NCBI RefSeq assembly: GCF_009711135.1
Contig: NZ_WMIC01000002.1
Location: 124,001-188,000, forward strand
Source of the DNA: Flavobacterium sp. LC2016-01
Lineage (GTDB): Bacteria > Bacteroidota > Bacteroidia > Flavobacteriales > Flavobacteriaceae
Length of the DNA: 64,000 bases
Direction: 5' to 3'
The notes below the pieces were generated by a model that was not told the origin of the DNA, searched no databases, and saw only the letters and a program-made list of their open reading frames with translations. The position numbers and the translations under genes were made by a program. Below, one piece after another: positions 62,200 through 64,000 of this stretch. Numbering within the stretch: the first letter of the stretch is position 1; each line of letters begins with the position of its first letter.

Positions 62200-62982
62200 A
62201 TGGATTTTCAGATTGGTCTTGTAATTGCGGGCTTAGTAGTTGGCTTTATTGTTGGTTTAACAGGTGTTGGAGGCGGTTCTTTAATGACTCCGATTTTGTT
62301 GTTTTTTAATATTCCGCCAACAACTGCAGTAGGAACAGATTTGCTTTATGCTGCTTTTACAAAAGCTGGAGGTGTATTTGTACACCATAAAAAAGGAAAT
62401 ATCAACTGGAAAATTACAGGATGGCTAACATTAGGCAGTGTTCCTGCTGCTTTAGTGACTTTATGGATTCTAAACAGCATTAAAACTGATATTGAAACCA
62501 TTAATCATGTTATAAAGTTCAGTTTAGGCTGGGCATTATTATTCACATCAATTGCTATTATCTTCAAAAACAAAATTTTGAAATTTTCGCAAAAACATGC
62601 TGGAGATAAATTCCATAAGGAAAGCCACACTCAAAATATGCTGACTATTGCTATTGGGATTTTACTTGGTGCAACGGTAACGGTAACATCTATTGGTGCA
62701 GGCGCACTTGGAACGGTAACTTTATTTTTTCTATATCCGCTGTTGCCACTACCTCGTTTGGTGGGAACCGAAATTGCTCATGCTGTTCCATTAACGCTTG
62801 TTGCTGGAATTGGGCACGCCTCGATGGGAAATCTAGATTTAGGATTACTTGGCCAGCTGTTAATGGGATCGCTTCCTGGAATCTATATGGGAAGTATGCT
62901 GAGCGGAAAAGTACCGGATCAATTTCTTAGAAATGCAATAGCAGTAATGCTATTCTTCACTGGATATAAATTGATTTTTTAA
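62200..62982 (+). CDS. TauE/SafE family permease, second copy
   Basis: 260 residues from the ATG at 62200 (MDFQIGLVIAGLVVGFIVGL). A TTG at 62170 would add 10 residues and is less likely. Eight helices, with the glycine-rich TGVGGGSLMTPILL and TSIGAGALGTVTLFF repeat signatures. It is divergent from the cys operon and shares the 311-base control region. It is only distantly similar to the first copy, so it is probably a paralogue with different substrate or direction (sulfite export or sulfate import). Confidence 0.88.
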   Translation: MDFQIGLVIAGLVVGFIVGLTGVGGGSLMTPILLFFNIPPTTAVGTDLLYAAFTKAGGVFVHHKKGNINWKITGWLTLGSVPAALVTLWILNSIKTDIETINHVIKFSLGWALLFTSIAIIFKNKILKFSQKHAGDKFHKESHTQNMLTIAIGILLGATVTVTSIGAGALGTVTLFFLYPLLPLPRLVGTEIAHAVPLTLVAGIGHASMGNLDLGLLGQLLMGSLPGIYMGSMLSGKVPDQFLRNAIAVMLFFTGYKLIF

Positions 62983-62997
62983 CAAAATCATCATTAT

Positions 62998-63036
62998 AAA
63001 AAAAGACCATTTCTATTTTGAAATGGTCTTTTTTTC
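62998..63036. terminator. Bidirectional terminator between TauE-2 and rrf2
   Basis: AGACCATTTC/GAAATGGTCT stem with A- and T-runs on both flanks; it serves two convergent genes. Confidence 0.85.
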
Positions 63037-63447
63037 TTAGAAAGCAATATCTGCCAGAGAATTGCTTTCCAATATTTTAAGTGTATTATCTCTAACTTCG
63101 GTCATTAATCGTCGTGCTGCACAGGTAGATTCGTCATCACAATCGTCACATCTTTCATAAAAATTATGACTTGCGCAAGGAAGAAGTGCAATTGGCCCTT
63201 CAAGAATTCGGTAGACTTTAGCCATACTGATATCTTTTGGGTCTTTGATTAAGTAATAACCGCCGCCTTTTCCTTTTTTTGCTCCAAGAAAGCCTGAATT
63301 TCTAAGCAGCAGCAAAATACTTTCTAAAAACTTAATCGAAATATGCTCGTTTTTCGCTATTTCGGCAATTTGAACAGGATCATTATTTTCTCGTCTGGCC
63401 AAATAAGTCAACGCTTTTATTCCGTATTTTGTTTTCTTTGAAAGCAT
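63037..63447 (-). CDS. Rrf2 family transcriptional regulator with four clustered cysteines
   Basis: 136 residues. A winged helix at residues 1-75 (KTKYGIKALTYLARR, VQIAEIAKNEHISIKFLESILLLLRNSGFL, KGKGGGYYL) is followed by a C-x8-C-x2-C-x5-C cluster (PCASHNFYERCDDCDDESTC). Rrf2 members such as IscR, NsrR and RsrR bind Fe-S clusters, whereas CymR does not; the spacing here differs from all of these. It is the probable regulator of the adjacent cys genes. A palindrome upstream (63486-63507) may be its autoregulatory site. Confidence 0.9.
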   Translation of the reverse strand: MLSKKTKYGIKALTYLARRENNDPVQIAEIAKNEHISIKFLESILLLLRNSGFLGAKKGKGGGYYLIKDPKDISMAKVYRILEGPIALLPCASHNFYERCDDCDDESTCAARRLMTEVRDNTLKILESNSLADIAF

Positions 63448-63485
63448 CTTTAGATTTTAAATTGCAAAATAGTTGTTCCGAATTT

Positions 63486-63507
63486 AATGTATTGAAATCG
63501 ATACATT
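63486..63507. promoter_or_regulatory. Palindrome upstream of rrf2
   Basis: AATGTAT-n8-ATACATT (63486-63492 with 63501-63507), 39 bases before the rrf2 start. It differs in sequence from the cys operator. Confidence 0.45.
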
Positions 63508-63579
63508 TATTTCTGCAACAAAAATAGGCTTTTTAAATGAGAATAATAACAGAATAGAAATTATATTCTACTTATTCTA

Positions 63580-64000
63580 TCAGATTACTTCGCTATTTCC
63601 GATTAAATTGAATTCGTGGAATGATTTTATTTCTTCAACTAGTGCTTTTTTATTTACCACATAAGTATCCGTCATCGAATCGTGCCATCCTCTTGTTCCT
63701 AAACAGGAGAATATTTCAAAAGGAATAAAACGACACAAAGTTCTTCTTAGTATGGTCGCAAAATCAGTTTTTTCGCCATACTCGTTAACGACAGTAGTTC
63801 CTGTAATAAATTTGCCTAAAGATCTCCCAAACAGTCCCTCTGTGATTAAATAATAAAAAAAGTAGATTAGCATCATTATGAAATTCCATCCCCAATTTCC
63901 TAAATTATCCATCCAGACACTTAAGCCGGTCAAACCAAATAAACCAATCAGAATCCCAGTAAAAGCACAGAGTCCCGCAAAGATAAGAAATGCAAATATG
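63580..64000 (-). CDS. RDD family membrane protein (5' end outside window)
   Basis: The frame is open to the last base of the window on the minus strand, so the start is outside; a TTG at 63933 is internal. About 140 residues are seen: two hydrophobic helices (IFAFLIFAGLCAFTGIL and FIMMLIYFFYYLITEGLF), then the RDD loop GRSLGKFITGTTVVN and TILRRTLCRF, ending in WHDSMTDTYVV with the conserved Asp. Function of RDD proteins is poorly known; some are transporters. Family call from the GRSLGK and HD motifs. Confidence 0.8.
   Translation of the reverse strand, partial: IFAFLIFAGLCAFTGILIGLFGLTGLSVWMDNLGNWGWNFIMMLIYFFYYLITEGLFGRSLGKFITGTTVVNEYGEKTDFATILRRTLCRFIPFEIFSCLGTRGWHDSMTDTYVVNKKALVEEIKSFHEFNLIGNSEVI

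Overview
The window is 64 kb of AT-rich bacterial chromosome, almost certainly from a gliding Flavobacterium or a close relative in the Flavobacteriaceae. Evidence for this includes gldA, gldD and gldE, a type IX secretion (type B sorting) protein, and a split metH. Several promoters match the Bacteroidetes -7 box TAnnTTTG, and Shine-Dalgarno sites are nearly absent. Many Bacteroidetes-type intergenic palindromes are present. I see no rRNA or tRNA gene, prophage, IS element or CRISPR array.

Layout: 1-4.3 kb carries the end of a miaE-like gene, a large AsmA protein, and rpmA/rplU. 4.5-9.5 kb has an exported M16 peptidase pair (one catalytic, one lacking the zinc motif), an EamA exporter and a metal-binding lipoprotein. 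9.6-13.5 kb holds the operon mutY-ssb-gldE-gldD. 13.6-15.8 kb has an HU protein, a 30-residue basic COX24-like protein and RNase G. 16-24.2 kb pairs PBP1C with a giant alpha-2-macroglobulin lipoprotein. 24.4-31 kb contains tadA, three tandem paralogues that join a cysteine-rich N-terminal domain to a lipobox-like membrane segment and a TonB C-terminal domain, then dxs and a DUF3078 barrel. 31-35.5 kb has dgt and a divergent lrp/metE pair. 35.8-45 kb has a triplet of small outer-membrane barrels, gldA, a possible miniature transcription unit, a PLP decarboxylase, a type B T9SS cargo protein and a dicarboxylate symporter.

45.4-64 kb is a sulfur-metabolism block, mostly on the minus strand. A TauE-type permease is followed by cysH, cysD, cysN, a siroheme sulfite reductase, cobA, a Met8-type siroheme synthase and a ferredoxin-NADP reductase. 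Together these would take sulfate via APS and sulfite to sulfide. Next come a promoter and a SAM-I riboswitch in front of a methionine-synthase operon. Its metH is split into two genes separated by two small exported proteins, and metF follows. A second TauE gene, an Rrf2 regulator with four clustered cysteines and a partial RDD gene close the window. A 27-bp palindrome directly after the -7 box of the cys operon is a likely operator. B12-independent metE lies 12 kb from B12-dependent metH/metF, so the window encodes both routes to methionine. They appear to have separate controls: an Lrp/AsnC regulator beside metE, and a SAM riboswitch upstream of metH.

Intergenic space is rich in hairpin repeats: CTTTGTCAAAG palindromes (3 copies), TGTCAGGCTGAGCGGAGTCGAAG-type inverted repeats, mosaic CCGCTTCTATCGGGG hairpins, REP-like pairs and strings of short words. 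The most novel-looking items are the TonB-like triplet, the SAM-riboswitch leader with its invaded 335-nt spacer, the cys operator and the miniature transcription unit at 39.1 kb.
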